DNA from: Rheinheimera sp. SA_1
Lineage (GTDB): Bacteria > Pseudomonadota > Gammaproteobacteria > Enterobacterales > Alteromonadaceae
Length of the DNA stretch: 64,000 bases
Reading direction: 5' to 3'
NCBI RefSeq assembly: GCF_001669775.1
Contig: NZ_LXWK01000018.1
Location: 124,001 to 188,000 of the forward strand
Shown here piece by piece: positions 45,093 to 54,079 of the stretch. How positions within the stretch are numbered: position 1 is the first letter of the stretch; every line of letters starts with the position of its first letter. The notes under the pieces are model-generated. The model had not been told where the DNA came from, did not search any database, and worked only from the letters and a program-made list of their open reading frames with translations. The translations under genes and the position numbers were made by a program.

Positions 45093-46115
45093 ATGAAATA
45101 CTTTGCACATGCAATAATATCACTAATGTCTTTGAAAGCCATTTGTGCTGAGCCTGTTAATCATTGGACATTAGATCAAAGTACATTCTCTAGTTTTGCG
45201 ACCAATTACAGTGTGCAAGTTCAGAATACGAGCTTCGTACCAGGCATGTATTCTGATTCGATTCAGTTTAATGGAGGAAACTCAATTTTAGTTGTTCAAA
45301 ACGACAACATTAATTTTGGAGTTCAGCCCTCGACCATTAGCCTGTGGATCCGACCAAAGCAGCAAGAAAGCAGTCGAATCATTTTCAATAAAAAAGGCGC
45401 TGATATTCCAGAGGTTAATTCAGGTTATCAACTTCGAACTACAAATAGAGCAGAGTCGTGGTCGATTTCTACATCTTTTACAAATAGTGGAAATTCAGTC
45501 GGCTGCAGTAATTGTGGTTCAAGCTATAGCTACAATAGTTGGTATAACATTGTATTAAAATACACTGGAGATAGCTTTGAAGTATATGTAAATGGCCTCT
45601 TAGATAGTTCAATACCATCTGCCGGAGTAAATCTATCGAACAATGACTCTGAACTCCATATCGGTGGCACCATAATTCAGAATGGGCCAACAGAGGTCAT
45701 AGTTAATTCGTTTAATGGTGACATTGATGACATTCGAACATATAACACATCATTAAGTGCCCAAGAAATTCATGACCAGTACCAGGAAGGCCGCAACGTA
45801 ATTACACCATCGCGACTTGGTGCATATACAAAACAAGCTCCAGATGGTTCTTTGTATACAAAAGATGTCGTATACCAAGCTCCTTCTGATGGTTTTATCG
45901 TGTTCTTTACCAGTGGAAATTATTGTAATGATAACGACTATATTTTCTATGTTCGCAGACCTTCAGAGGCTGAAGAAACAACCATCGGCCGGATGAGAGA
46001 ATATAATACGTCAACGATACCAGTAGGGAAAGGCGATTACTGGAGAGCATTGCATCATGTTAAAAAAAGTGGATGTATATTAAACATAAACTTCAGACCA
46101 CTTGGTGGAAGCTAA
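45093..46115 (+). CDS. LamG-domain secreted protein
   Basis: 340-aa exported protein (signal peptide ending AICA). Residues 25-225 form a LamG/concanavalin A-like jelly roll: SLWIRPKQQ, SYNSWYNIVLKYTGDSFEVYVNG and the end motif NGDIDDIRTYNTSLSAQEI are typical. The C-terminal 110 residues are unassigned. The coding sequence is clearly more AT-rich than its neighbours, suggesting recent transfer. AAGGAAAG precedes the start. Likely binds a glycan or cell surface; no catalytic residues are evident. Confidence 0.8.
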   Translation: MKYFAHAIISLMSLKAICAEPVNHWTLDQSTFSSFATNYSVQVQNTSFVPGMYSDSIQFNGGNSILVVQNDNINFGVQPSTISLWIRPKQQESSRIIFNKKGADIPEVNSGYQLRTTNRAESWSISTSFTNSGNSVGCSNCGSSYSYNSWYNIVLKYTGDSFEVYVNGLLDSSIPSAGVNLSNNDSELHIGGTIIQNGPTEVIVNSFNGDIDDIRTYNTSLSAQEIHDQYQEGRNVITPSRLGAYTKQAPDGSLYTKDVVYQAPSDGFIVFFTSGNYCNDNDYIFYVRRPSEAEETTIGRMREYNTSTIPVGKGDYWRALHHVKKSGCILNINFRPLGGS

Positions 46116-46155
46116 CATCTACTTGATAGATTAAAATTGATATTACAATAATTAT

Positions 46156-46183
46156 AAAAGCGCCGTTTATAGGCGCTTTTCTC
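46156..46183. terminator. Intrinsic terminator between the LamG and msrAB genes
   Basis: 9-bp stem AAAAGCGCC / GGCGCTTTT with a 7-nt loop; T-runs on both strands let it serve both converging genes. Confidence 0.85.
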
Positions 46184-46225
46184 TACATTTCAATATCATT
46201 GCATTGGTCATCACACAATTAACAA

Positions 46226-47539
46226 CTAGCGGGCGACAAACTCCAGCACTGTGGCGTTGATGCAGTATCTGGGCTGACCGTTGGGCCCGTCCGGGAACAC
46301 GTGGCCTAAATGGATGCCGGAACTTTTGGCGCGAATTTCCACCCTTTGCATGCCATAACGGTTGTCGGGTCTTTCGATCACAGAGCCTGCGACCGGTTTG
46401 GTGAAGGATAACCAGCCAGTGCCGGAATCAAAGCGGTCGCGGGTGTCGAACAGCGCGGCGCCGCTCAGTTTGTCGATAAACACGCCGTCCGGGGTGTTTT
46501 TGAAAATCTCGTATTCTTTGCAAAACCGGCCGTCGGTGCCTTCGTCAAACGCCACGTTAAAGGCTTCCGATTCGCCCAGTTTAAAGTGGCCCAGCGTTTT
46601 GTAGAATTCAGCGGCGGTCATGGTGCCCTGGCGACCAAACACTTCTTCGCCTTGTTCTAAAAACAAAATAGTTGGCGTGGCCCAGGTTGGGGTTTTGATG
46701 GTTAAACCATCCAGCTGCGCTGCAGTGCGAAAAGTCATCGGAATAGTGCCCTGATAATCGTTCGCCACTTCTTTTTTAAACTGCTCGCAATAAGGGCAAT
46801 AGCCTTGTGCATCAATCACCACTATCTGCTTACCCAGCAATAACTTGCTGTTGTCGGTGACCACTTTTACTGCCTGCATAGCTGCGTCAAACTTCACACC
46901 GGTGGCATGATCCGGGCAATAACCGTTCGGGTTTTTCGCCAGATAATCCTGATGGTAGTCTTCGGCAGGGTGGAAGGTATCCAGCGTTTTGATTTTAGTG
47001 GTGATTTGGTTGTAGCCTTCAGCGGTGAGTCGCTGCTGATAGGCAGCTTTGACTTGCTCAGCCACCTGCTGTTGCTTGAGGTTACTGAATAAAATGGTGG
47101 AGCGATATTGGGTGCCAATATCATTACCCTGCCGGTTTAGCTGCGTTGGGTCATGCTGTTCAAAATAAAACTGCAGAATTTGCTGCAAACTGATTTGCGC
47201 CGGATTAAACGTCACCTGTACTACTTCAGCGAAATTATCCGGATTATGTTGATGTTTGCGCTTGGTAATTTCGGAATAAGTCGGCGATAAACTACGGCCG
47301 TCGGCATAACCGGACACCGCATCCACCACCCCAGGCAGCGCCTGATAGCGTTTTTCCACGCCCCAGAAACATCCGGCACCCAGTACTATGGATTCCAGCT
47401 GTTTGCTGGCAGGCATCGGTTTAGATAAATCGACCGTTACTGGCACTGCAGCAACCGGTTGGCGAAACAGCATGGTGTTCAGTAAGGTGCTTAAGAACAA
47501 CAGCCCTACTAAAATCGCCAGATAACTAAGAATTTTCAT
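46226..47539 (-). CDS. msrAB: Membrane-anchored MsrA-thioredoxin-like-MsrB fusion (methionine sulfoxide reductase)
   Basis: 437-aa envelope repair enzyme. An N-terminal membrane anchor (residues 3-23) is followed by MsrA with catalytic Cys57 in GAGCFWGVEKRY, a middle segment with a thioredoxin-like CPYC (248-251), and C-terminal MsrB with GTGWLSFTKP and catalytic Cys426 in RYCINATVLEF. Together they reduce both S- and R-methionine sulfoxide in periplasmic proteins. The MsrB part lacks the usual zinc-binding CxxC pairs (VFIDKLSGAALF at the first position). The start at 47539 has GAGGAGTAAG upstream and begins with the anchor. Confidence 0.88.
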   Translation of the reverse strand: MKILSYLAILVGLLFLSTLLNTMLFRQPVAAVPVTVDLSKPMPASKQLESIVLGAGCFWGVEKRYQALPGVVDAVSGYADGRSLSPTYSEITKRKHQHNPDNFAEVVQVTFNPAQISLQQILQFYFEQHDPTQLNRQGNDIGTQYRSTILFSNLKQQQVAEQVKAAYQQRLTAEGYNQITTKIKTLDTFHPAEDYHQDYLAKNPNGYCPDHATGVKFDAAMQAVKVVTDNSKLLLGKQIVVIDAQGYCPYCEQFKKEVANDYQGTIPMTFRTAAQLDGLTIKTPTWATPTILFLEQGEEVFGRQGTMTAAEFYKTLGHFKLGESEAFNVAFDEGTDGRFCKEYEIFKNTPDGVFIDKLSGAALFDTRDRFDSGTGWLSFTKPVAGSVIERPDNRYGMQRVEIRAKSSGIHLGHVFPDGPNGQPRYCINATVLEFVAR

Positions 47540-47816
47540 CCACTTACTCCTCATCCGGGTCGTTCCCCCGCTCATCGTTCTGCGCCAGTCTGCAAACTAG
47601 CGTGGCACTAACCCCGCAGGCAACAGAGTACCTACAGGCGATAAGACAGTATTCATACCGGATAACTTTCATACTTTGTTGAATTGAGTATCTGGGTATA
47701 CGGCCATCCCGACGATTTAGCCTTGTACAGCAACGACGACAGTCAGCAACCCTTTGCCAACAACAATCAATCCTCCACCGTCAATCCAACGCTAACCTTT
47801 GGTCAACCCATGGTGA

Positions 47817-50417
47817 TTAATCAACAATCTGCGCTAACAACGGCGTGCCGGCGTTTAGTTCCAAAAAGGTGATCACCACGCCATCAATCACGTTATCCAG
47901 CCGGCGATACGGCATGATCCGCACCGTGAAGCGGCGTTTGTCGCTGGTTTCAATTTGTTTCTCTGAAAACACCAGCGTTTGTAAGGTTTGCAGTGCGTCC
48001 TGATGCAGCTGCGGATACTGCAGACTGCTGGTTAAATCGCTAAGTGGCCGACCGACATCGCTGTCACGCAAGTTAATAATTCTGGCGGCGCGATTGGTGT
48101 AACGACGGACATTAAGGTCTTGATCTAAGAACAAAATCGCTATTTCGATGCTGTTCAGCAGGTTTTTTAAATCACTTTGCGCCAGCGCTAAATCATCGAG
48201 TTTTGATTGCATTTCGCCGTTGATGGTTTGCAGCTCTTCATTCATCGACTGCATTTCTTCTTTGGAAGTGGTCAACTCTTCGTTGGTCGATTGCAGCTCT
48301 TCATTGGTCGACTGTAATTCTTCATTGGCCGATTGCAGCTCTTCGCGGCCAAGCCTGGCTTCCTCCCGCAATGACTGCATTTCGTCCAGACATTTCGCCA
48401 GTTCCTGCGCATCGGCCTTTTCGCTACCGGCTTTGCTACCCCGCCGGTTTCCTTGACGCTGCACTGCGACATCCCGAAACACAATCAGCACTAAGCCTTG
48501 CAGCGCCGCCGGTTGCGCCAGGGCCTGCACTGTCACATCCACCCGCTGCACGGCGCCGTCTTGCTGAATTTCCAAACCTGGAAACTGCAAGGCGGTGGTT
48601 TGGGCAGCGGCTTTTTTCAAAACAGTACTCAGTGGCCCGCGTAAACCATCGCGCGCCATCGCATGAATATTCCAGTTGGCTTTACCTGCGGCCGGTTCCA
48701 GATATTTGCCGGTGCGGCCGCTGATGTAAATAATATCGCCGTCCGGATTTACGACTACAGCCGCAGGCGCATACACCTGTAATAACAGTTGATCAGCTGC
48801 ATGTTGCAAGCTGTCCGGGTTAGCGTTGGCCGGGCTGACAGGAGTCACAATAGCGTCCTTGATTAAAGTCGAAAGGGGTGGGAAAGATTGTATCAGCTGT
48901 GCTGAATTACGGCTTTGCTGCTGGCGTCTATCCTGCTGCCGATCCTGATGTAAATCCTGCCGTACAAACAGCCGCAGCCTGCCATCAATCGGCGTAAACA
49001 AATGGCTGTCGCGACCAACCGTTTCCGAGCTGCCCAAGAGCAACACGCCGGCCGGGCGTAAGGCATAATGAAATAACGGCAACAATTTACGTTGTAGCGC
49101 CGCATCAAAATAAATCAATAAGTTACGACAACTAATTAAATCCAGCCGGGTAAAAGGCGGCGCCTGCAACACATTATGCTGCGCGAACAACACCATGTCG
49201 CGGATTTCCGTTTTAATCTGATAACCCTGTTGCTGGCGTTTAAAAAACCGGGCCAGCCGCGCTTCACTAACGGTGTCAGCAATGCTTAGCGGATAAATCC
49301 CGCGCCTGGCCGTCGCAATGGCATCAGCACTTAAGTCCGATGCAAAAATTTGCCAGCTGACTGGGGAGGCGGCATCGGGTGAACCTGACCCTAAGGCCGC
49401 AGCTTCGGTGGCTTCAATCAAACACATCGCCAGCGTATACGCTTCTTCGCCAGTGGAACAACCTACCACCCAGGCCCGCAACTGCTTTTGCTGCTGTCGG
49501 CTTTGTAATAGCTCGGGCAGGACTTTGTCGGAGAGTTGCTGCCAGACCGCGGCATCCCGAAAAAAACCGGTCACGCCAATTAATAATTCTTTAAACAACA
49601 GCTCTGCTTCCTGCGGATTTTTCTGCAATAGCTGAATGTAATCAGCAAGTTCAGTCTGATGATGGATCATCATCCGCCGTTCAATCCGCCGCTGCAAAGT
49701 GCTGGGTTTATACTGCGAAAAATCGTGTTTGGTCTGTTGTTGCAGAATTTGCAAAATGGGCTGCAACAAAGCGTTATCAGGTGTTGCAACGATAGGTTCC
49801 GCCGACATTCTTAGCCGTTGCGTTTGACCAGAGAGCTGTGGTGAGTTCTTCAGTGAAGAGTGTTGCTGTAGCGCAGTCGCAAGCTGATCTGCTGCAGCAA
49901 TTTTATCAACGACACCAGCGGCAATCGCATGCTCTGGCATTGCTGCAAATAAAGCTGTAGCTGGTTGCTGCGCCAAAGTGAAACCACCAGCGGCTTGAAT
50001 GGCCGCGAGACCAGCAGAACCGTCTGCGCCCATGCCCGACAACACCACACCAACCGACTGCTGCTGATAGCCCAGAGCTAGCGAGCAGAATAACTGATCA
50101 ATCGGCTGCCACTTGGTATGCGGCTGCGAAGGCGGTGATAACAGACAACACCCATCGACAATCGTTAGCGAGTGATTTGGCACATTGACATATATATGGT
50201 CGGCTAACAGCTTTAGCCCTTGCGCTGCCGGCAATACCGGCAAAATGGTGGAACGCTGTAACAGTTCCGGCAAAATCGACGGCTGATCCGGCGCCAGATG
50301 CTGCACCACCACAAACGCCAGCCCGGTTTTCGTCGGCAATGCTGCCAGCAGCAGCTGCAACGCATTCAGGCCACCGGCCGATGCGCCAATGCCGACCACG
50401 GTTTGTGCGGTTAACAT
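47817..50417 (-). CDS. CheB-CheR-PAS fusion protein
   Basis: 866-aa cytoplasmic signalling protein. A CheB methylesterase domain (1-185: Ser in GIGASAGG, His in VVQHLAPD, Asp in GMGADGSAG) is joined to a CheR methyltransferase (about 215-490: WVVGCSTGEEAYTLAM, LISCRNLLIYF), a first PAS-like region (near 550-640), a coiled coil with ELQSTNEELQSTNEEL heptads (about 680-740), and a final PAS domain. There is no receiver domain before CheB and no histidine kinase at the end, unlike many relatives. A PAS protein gene ends 6 bp upstream, so both are likely co-expressed and may interact. Confidence 0.88.
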   Translation of the reverse strand: MLTAQTVVGIGASAGGLNALQLLLAALPTKTGLAFVVVQHLAPDQPSILPELLQRSTILPVLPAAQGLKLLADHIYVNVPNHSLTIVDGCCLLSPPSQPHTKWQPIDQLFCSLALGYQQQSVGVVLSGMGADGSAGLAAIQAAGGFTLAQQPATALFAAMPEHAIAAGVVDKIAAADQLATALQQHSSLKNSPQLSGQTQRLRMSAEPIVATPDNALLQPILQILQQQTKHDFSQYKPSTLQRRIERRMMIHHQTELADYIQLLQKNPQEAELLFKELLIGVTGFFRDAAVWQQLSDKVLPELLQSRQQQKQLRAWVVGCSTGEEAYTLAMCLIEATEAAALGSGSPDAASPVSWQIFASDLSADAIATARRGIYPLSIADTVSEARLARFFKRQQQGYQIKTEIRDMVLFAQHNVLQAPPFTRLDLISCRNLLIYFDAALQRKLLPLFHYALRPAGVLLLGSSETVGRDSHLFTPIDGRLRLFVRQDLHQDRQQDRRQQQSRNSAQLIQSFPPLSTLIKDAIVTPVSPANANPDSLQHAADQLLLQVYAPAAVVVNPDGDIIYISGRTGKYLEPAAGKANWNIHAMARDGLRGPLSTVLKKAAAQTTALQFPGLEIQQDGAVQRVDVTVQALAQPAALQGLVLIVFRDVAVQRQGNRRGSKAGSEKADAQELAKCLDEMQSLREEARLGREELQSANEELQSTNEELQSTNEELTTSKEEMQSMNEELQTINGEMQSKLDDLALAQSDLKNLLNSIEIAILFLDQDLNVRRYTNRAARIINLRDSDVGRPLSDLTSSLQYPQLHQDALQTLQTLVFSEKQIETSDKRRFTVRIMPYRRLDNVIDGVVITFLELNAGTPLLAQIVD

Positions 50418-50423
50418 AAGGTA

Positions 50424-51017
50424 CTAATTTTTCACTTCCGTCTTCATCAGAATAAAATGTTTGCCAGGTAACTGGGTTACCAACCAGGCCTGTGGCTCCG
50501 GTTGGCCTTGAAACTGCAACCACTGTGGCTCGCGCCGACTGCCAGCCTGCAATCTTAATAAAGCCGCATGGAGCAATAACTGACTTTCTTTGACCAATAA
50601 ACTGAGCAGAGACACGCCGGTTAAATGGTCGCGCCCGCACCACTCCCGCCCGGCAAAATCGGCAGCAGCATGATTTGACGAATGCACCAGGCCGGTCGCG
50701 TTCAGAATAAAACAAGGTTGCGGCAATTGTTCAAACACCGCGCCATATAACTGCAGGTCTTCGGCTAACAATTGTTCATTACTGGCCATTTGATTGTGCA
50801 TTAAATCCAGTTCGACCTGAAAAACCTGTAACTCATGCAACACTTTTAAACTGACTTCAGCGCCCTCTCCCGACAAGGTCTGGCCAAGCAAACTATGCAA
50901 GGTATCCATACTGACCGGCCAGTTAAAACTGGGGTTTGCCGCACCATTTTCCAGCTGTACTTCCGCTTCCAGACGTAACAGATTGGATTTATCAAGCTGC
51001 AGAAATGGGTGTGCCAC
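50424..51017 (-). CDS. PAS-domain protein, partner of the CheB-CheR fusion
   Basis: About 197 aa. A helical N-terminal part (SLKVLHELQVFQVELDLMHN) precedes a PAS domain (AVFEQLPQPCFILNATGLV onward, about 95-190). No output domain is visible. The best start is the GTG at 51017, with GGAG seven bases upstream; an ATG at 51083 lacks a site. It sits 6 bp before the CheB-CheR-PAS gene and may supply the sensor input for it. Confidence 0.65.
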   Translation of the reverse strand: MAHPFLQLDKSNLLRLEAEVQLENGAANPSFNWPVSMDTLHSLLGQTLSGEGAEVSLKVLHELQVFQVELDLMHNQMASNEQLLAEDLQLYGAVFEQLPQPCFILNATGLVHSSNHAAADFAGREWCGRDHLTGVSLLSLLVKESQLLLHAALLRLQAGSRREPQWLQFQGQPEPQAWLVTQLPGKHFILMKTEVKN

Positions 51018-51105
51018 GCTGAGCTCCTTCAAAGAGTGTTGCAAAAGTGTACCCAGAGTAGGCTTGTTCAGCCAGTGATGCAATCAAAGCCGCTCTGGTC
51101 AAGTT

Positions 51106-51531
51106 TTAAAGCTGCAACCGCCACCACATCAACAGATGACAAGCCACCACCACCCAGGTCAGGCGGCGGCGTAATTGCAGGTAAGACGGATGATATTGCT
51201 CGTCCAGTGCAAACCAGCGCTCGCCGAGTCGCAACACAATAAACAACAGTAATTCAATGGCTAAGGTATAAGACGCCGGCAACAACCCAGCCAGAAAACT
51301 CAGCACTGGCAAACTAACTGCAAATACCGCCAACGGCCGCACCGACGCCTGCTGCGCCCACACCGGCCACAACACACCCGCCATAAATCCCAGAATAATA
51401 GCGCTGTACCGCTGAAACATGGTTAAAGCGTCCAGTTCTGGCCAGATTGGGAAAAACGTCAGTAAGGTTAATAAGACAAAGGGCAACAGCCCGAGGTAAC
51501 CTAAGAATTGTAAAAAACTGATAGCAGGCAT
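51106..51531 (-). CDS. DUF3429 family membrane protein
   Basis: 141-aa inner-membrane protein with four or five hydrophobic segments: FLQFLGYLGLLPFVLLTL, YSAIILGFMAGVLWPVWA and LPVLSFLAGLLPASYTLAI are as in the uncharacterised DUF3429 family. Motif FMAGVLW is the most conserved. Function unknown. Confidence 0.8.
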   Translation of the reverse strand: MPAISFLQFLGYLGLLPFVLLTLLTFFPIWPELDALTMFQRYSAIILGFMAGVLWPVWAQQASVRPLAVFAVSLPVLSFLAGLLPASYTLAIELLLFIVLRLGERWFALDEQYHPSYLQLRRRLTWVVVACHLLMWWRLQL

Positions 51532-51653
51532 CAAGTTACTCTTTTGCAGCAGATGAGCTGCGTGTTGGCAATAGTCGCTTCATATTACGCGAGCCTGCTT
51601 GATTTAGATTGCCGGGCTTGGCTTTTTGTCTCGTGATACCCTCAAGTCACCGC

Positions 51654-52466
51654 TCAATTCACCGAATGGGAAGGTTTGAGTTGAAACTTATCTACATAAA
51701 AACCTGCCGCTGACACTTTACCTTGTAGCTCGATGGGATCGCCCACTTCAATTTTGGCGAGTAACGAAGACGGCTGATCGCACCACTGATAACGTCCGTA
51801 ACCACGAAGCTTCGCTTCCAGGCGATAGCCACATAAACCACTCGAACGGGTGAACATGAGCTTGCGCTTAGCTGGTTGATTATACACGTCAACAACTTCG
51901 GCCATCTGTACTGCAGGCTTGCTGGTACTGTGATGAAAGGCTAACACTCCAAGCTGCAACAGCATCACCGCACCGGCCAGCGACAAAAAAATAGCATTGG
52001 TCGTAAATTTATCTGATGTTTTGATCTCACCCCAAAACCACGAACTTTGGTGGAGTTGTGCTTTTTTCCATTGGCGCCAGCAGACGTAAAACAATGGAAT
52101 GGTTAACAGGAAGATGACTGGAAAAGAGGCATCAAACATCTGCTGACTCATACTGAAACTGTTCCGATCAAGCACTATCAAATAAGCTACACCGACAATT
52201 ACAGCCAAACCCGAAACACTATTGCCCTGGCTCTTTTCGATCGGCTCGTCCTCGTCGTTGACAGGCTTGTCTACACTATCGTGCTGATAGCTCACATTCA
52301 CCATCTGCCGCTCGCCGGACGGAAGCTGTTGTTCTTCGTAAGTAATGCCGCGTTTAGTAAGCTCTTGCTGCAGCAATACCACCCGCTGCGGAAACTTGTC
52401 CCTGTTAATTGAGGACAACGCGCGTAGCAATTCGTCAGCGGTGTAATTCGGGTAATTTGGTTCCAT
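51654..52466 (-). CDS. Uncharacterised membrane protein
   Basis: 270-aa protein. A soluble, polar N-terminal part (about 1-80, with YTADELLRALSSINRDKFPQ) is followed by three hydrophobic segments (near 87-105, 115-132 and 163-183) and a C-terminal soluble domain with two cysteines (GLCGYRLEAKL, YQWCDQP). I do not recognise a family. The ATG at 52466 is preferred over a TTG at 52481 on spacing from GAAG. Confidence 0.6.
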   Translation of the reverse strand: MEPNYPNYTADELLRALSSINRDKFPQRVVLLQQELTKRGITYEEQQLPSGERQMVNVSYQHDSVDKPVNDEDEPIEKSQGNSVSGLAVIVGVAYLIVLDRNSFSMSQQMFDASFPVIFLLTIPLFYVCWRQWKKAQLHQSSWFWGEIKTSDKFTTNAIFLSLAGAVMLLQLGVLAFHHSTSKPAVQMAEVVDVYNQPAKRKLMFTRSSGLCGYRLEAKLRGYGRYQWCDQPSSLLAKIEVGDPIELQGKVSAAGFYVDKFQLKPSHSVN

Positions 52467-52505
52467 AGTCGACGACTTCAATTCCTTTTAATGACAAATG
52501 GCCAG

Positions 52506-53375
52506 TTACCAGCCCGCTTGCCCCAACACCACGCCAATAAAAATCACCAGCCCGACATAATGATTATTTAAAAAAGCTTTAAAGCAGCCATCGCGACCTT
52601 GTCTGGCAAGGCGATGCTGGTAAATAAACAGCACCAGCGCTACCACTAACGACAGATAAAACGCCTGACTCAGCCCGGCCAAGGCGCCCGCCCATTCTAA
52701 TAAAGCCAGCATGCCTAACTGCAAAATAGCGATAATAAACAGCGCATAACGCCCGAACAGCCGGGCGGTGGATTTGACACCAATTTTTTCATCATCGTCT
52801 TTGTCGACCATGGCGTAAAAGGTGTCGTAAGCGACGGTCCAGAGCAAATTAGCGCCATAAATCAGCCACACTAACAACGGCAACTGGCCCTGGATCGCCA
52901 TAAAACTCATCACCATACCCCAGCTAAAAGCCGCGCCAAGCACCACTTGTGGCAGATGGGTGTAACGTTTCATAAAGGGGTAACTGGCCGCCAGCAGCAC
53001 TGCGACCAACGCCAATACCGCCGATTGCCAGTTCAGAAACAGTAATAACAGCGCCGACAGCGTCAGCAATAGCGCAAATAACTGCAAGGCTTCAGTGCCG
53101 CTGACAGCGCCAGTGGCCAGTGGCCGTTGTTTGGTGCGCTCGACAGCACCGTCAAAATTACGATCGGCATAATCGTTAATCACACAACCGGCGGCGCGCA
53201 TCAGCACCACGCCCAGCGTGAAAATCAGCAACATGTCGAGGGCGGGTAAACCGTCACTCGCCAGCCACAATGCCCAATACGTTGGCCATAACAACAAATA
53301 GGTGCCAATGGGTTTATCCAGCCGCATCAGCTGCCGGTAATCACGCCATTTTGAAGTCTGAAGTTGCCAGTTCAT
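52506..53375 (-). CDS. ubiA: 4-hydroxybenzoate octaprenyltransferase
   Basis: 289-aa UbiA prenyltransferase with eight to nine membrane segments, catalysing prenylation of 4-hydroxybenzoate in ubiquinone synthesis. Both aspartate-rich prenyl-diphosphate/magnesium sites are present: NDYADRNFDGAVERTKQRP and DKDDDEKIGVKST. RLDKPIGTYLLLWPTYWALW near the start is family-typical. Its start overlaps the ubiC stop by four bases, the classic ubiC-ubiA operon. Confidence 0.95.
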   Translation of the reverse strand: MNWQLQTSKWRDYRQLMRLDKPIGTYLLLWPTYWALWLASDGLPALDMLLIFTLGVVLMRAAGCVINDYADRNFDGAVERTKQRPLATGAVSGTEALQLFALLLTLSALLLLFLNWQSAVLALVAVLLAASYPFMKRYTHLPQVVLGAAFSWGMVMSFMAIQGQLPLLVWLIYGANLLWTVAYDTFYAMVDKDDDEKIGVKSTARLFGRYALFIIAILQLGMLALLEWAGALAGLSQAFYLSLVVALVLFIYQHRLARQGRDGCFKAFLNNHYVGLVIFIGVVLGQAGW

Positions 53376-53938
53376 TGCTTAAATAATCCTGCTAAAAACA
53401 CTTCCTGCACCAATAATTCATGTTGCTGCAAAGCAAAAAACGACCGGCGTCCCCAGACTTCCGGCTGCTCGCCAAGCGCTGGTAACTGCAAACCTGCGGC
53501 AAAACAGGCCACTTCAATCTCACCACGCACCAAATCTGCTTGCTGGAAAATATAATGGCCCAGTGGCTGTTCGCCGAGATCGGCCAGTGGTGTTAAAGCC
53601 TGTAAGGTGTGATCCGGCAGGAAACTCTGACCAAATACACAAGGCTGTTCGCCTAAATACAAAATCACCTGCCGCTGCATGCCGATGGTTGTCTGCCAGC
53701 GTTTAGCCAAAGCTTTCGGTAATGCAATTGTCTGCTCACTTAAAAGCTGCAACCGAAATCCCGGTTGAAAGGCTTTTAGCTTTTGCGTCAGTGAACCCGG
53801 ACATAACAACCAGGGTGCTAAAGCCACAGGCAACTCCAGCGCAGACGCCTGTTCCGGCATCTGTGTCTCTGGCAATTGCACTGGTGGCAACTGCCAGCCA
53901 GCATAGGAAAAAATTTCATCACACTTCATAAAAAACAT
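53372..53938 (-). CDS. ubiC: Chorismate lyase
   Basis: 188-aa UbiC, which converts chorismate to 4-hydroxybenzoate and pyruvate, the first committed step of ubiquinone synthesis and the substrate source for UbiA encoded immediately downstream. The motifs LLCPGSLTQKLK, the arginine-containing MQRQVILYLGEQP segment, LPLG-like EQPLGHYIF and the closing GRRSFFALQQHELLVQEVFL fit the family. The start is the ATG at 53938 or that at 53929. Confidence 0.9.
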   Translation of the reverse strand: MFFMKCDEIFSYAGWQLPPVQLPETQMPEQASALELPVALAPWLLCPGSLTQKLKAFQPGFRLQLLSEQTIALPKALAKRWQTTIGMQRQVILYLGEQPCVFGQSFLPDHTLQALTPLADLGEQPLGHYIFQQADLVRGEIEVACFAAGLQLPALGEQPEVWGRRSFFALQQHELLVQEVFLAGLFKQ

Positions 53939-54079
53939 CTAATGGTTAGCGCGAAAACTGGCGGCATCATAACAACTCCATCAGCATTTTTCAGCAGATC
54001 TGCCGTTTCAGGCCGTGACAAATCCCCAGCGCTTCATTAACCTCAAAAATCAGCACAAGCACAAAGCTCGGAGTACCGC

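Noticed and set aside
47684-47872. 62-codon plus-strand frame between msrAB and the CheB-CheR gene
   Set aside because: Runs into the 3' end of the CheB-CheR gene on the other strand and has no ribosome-binding site or family resemblance.
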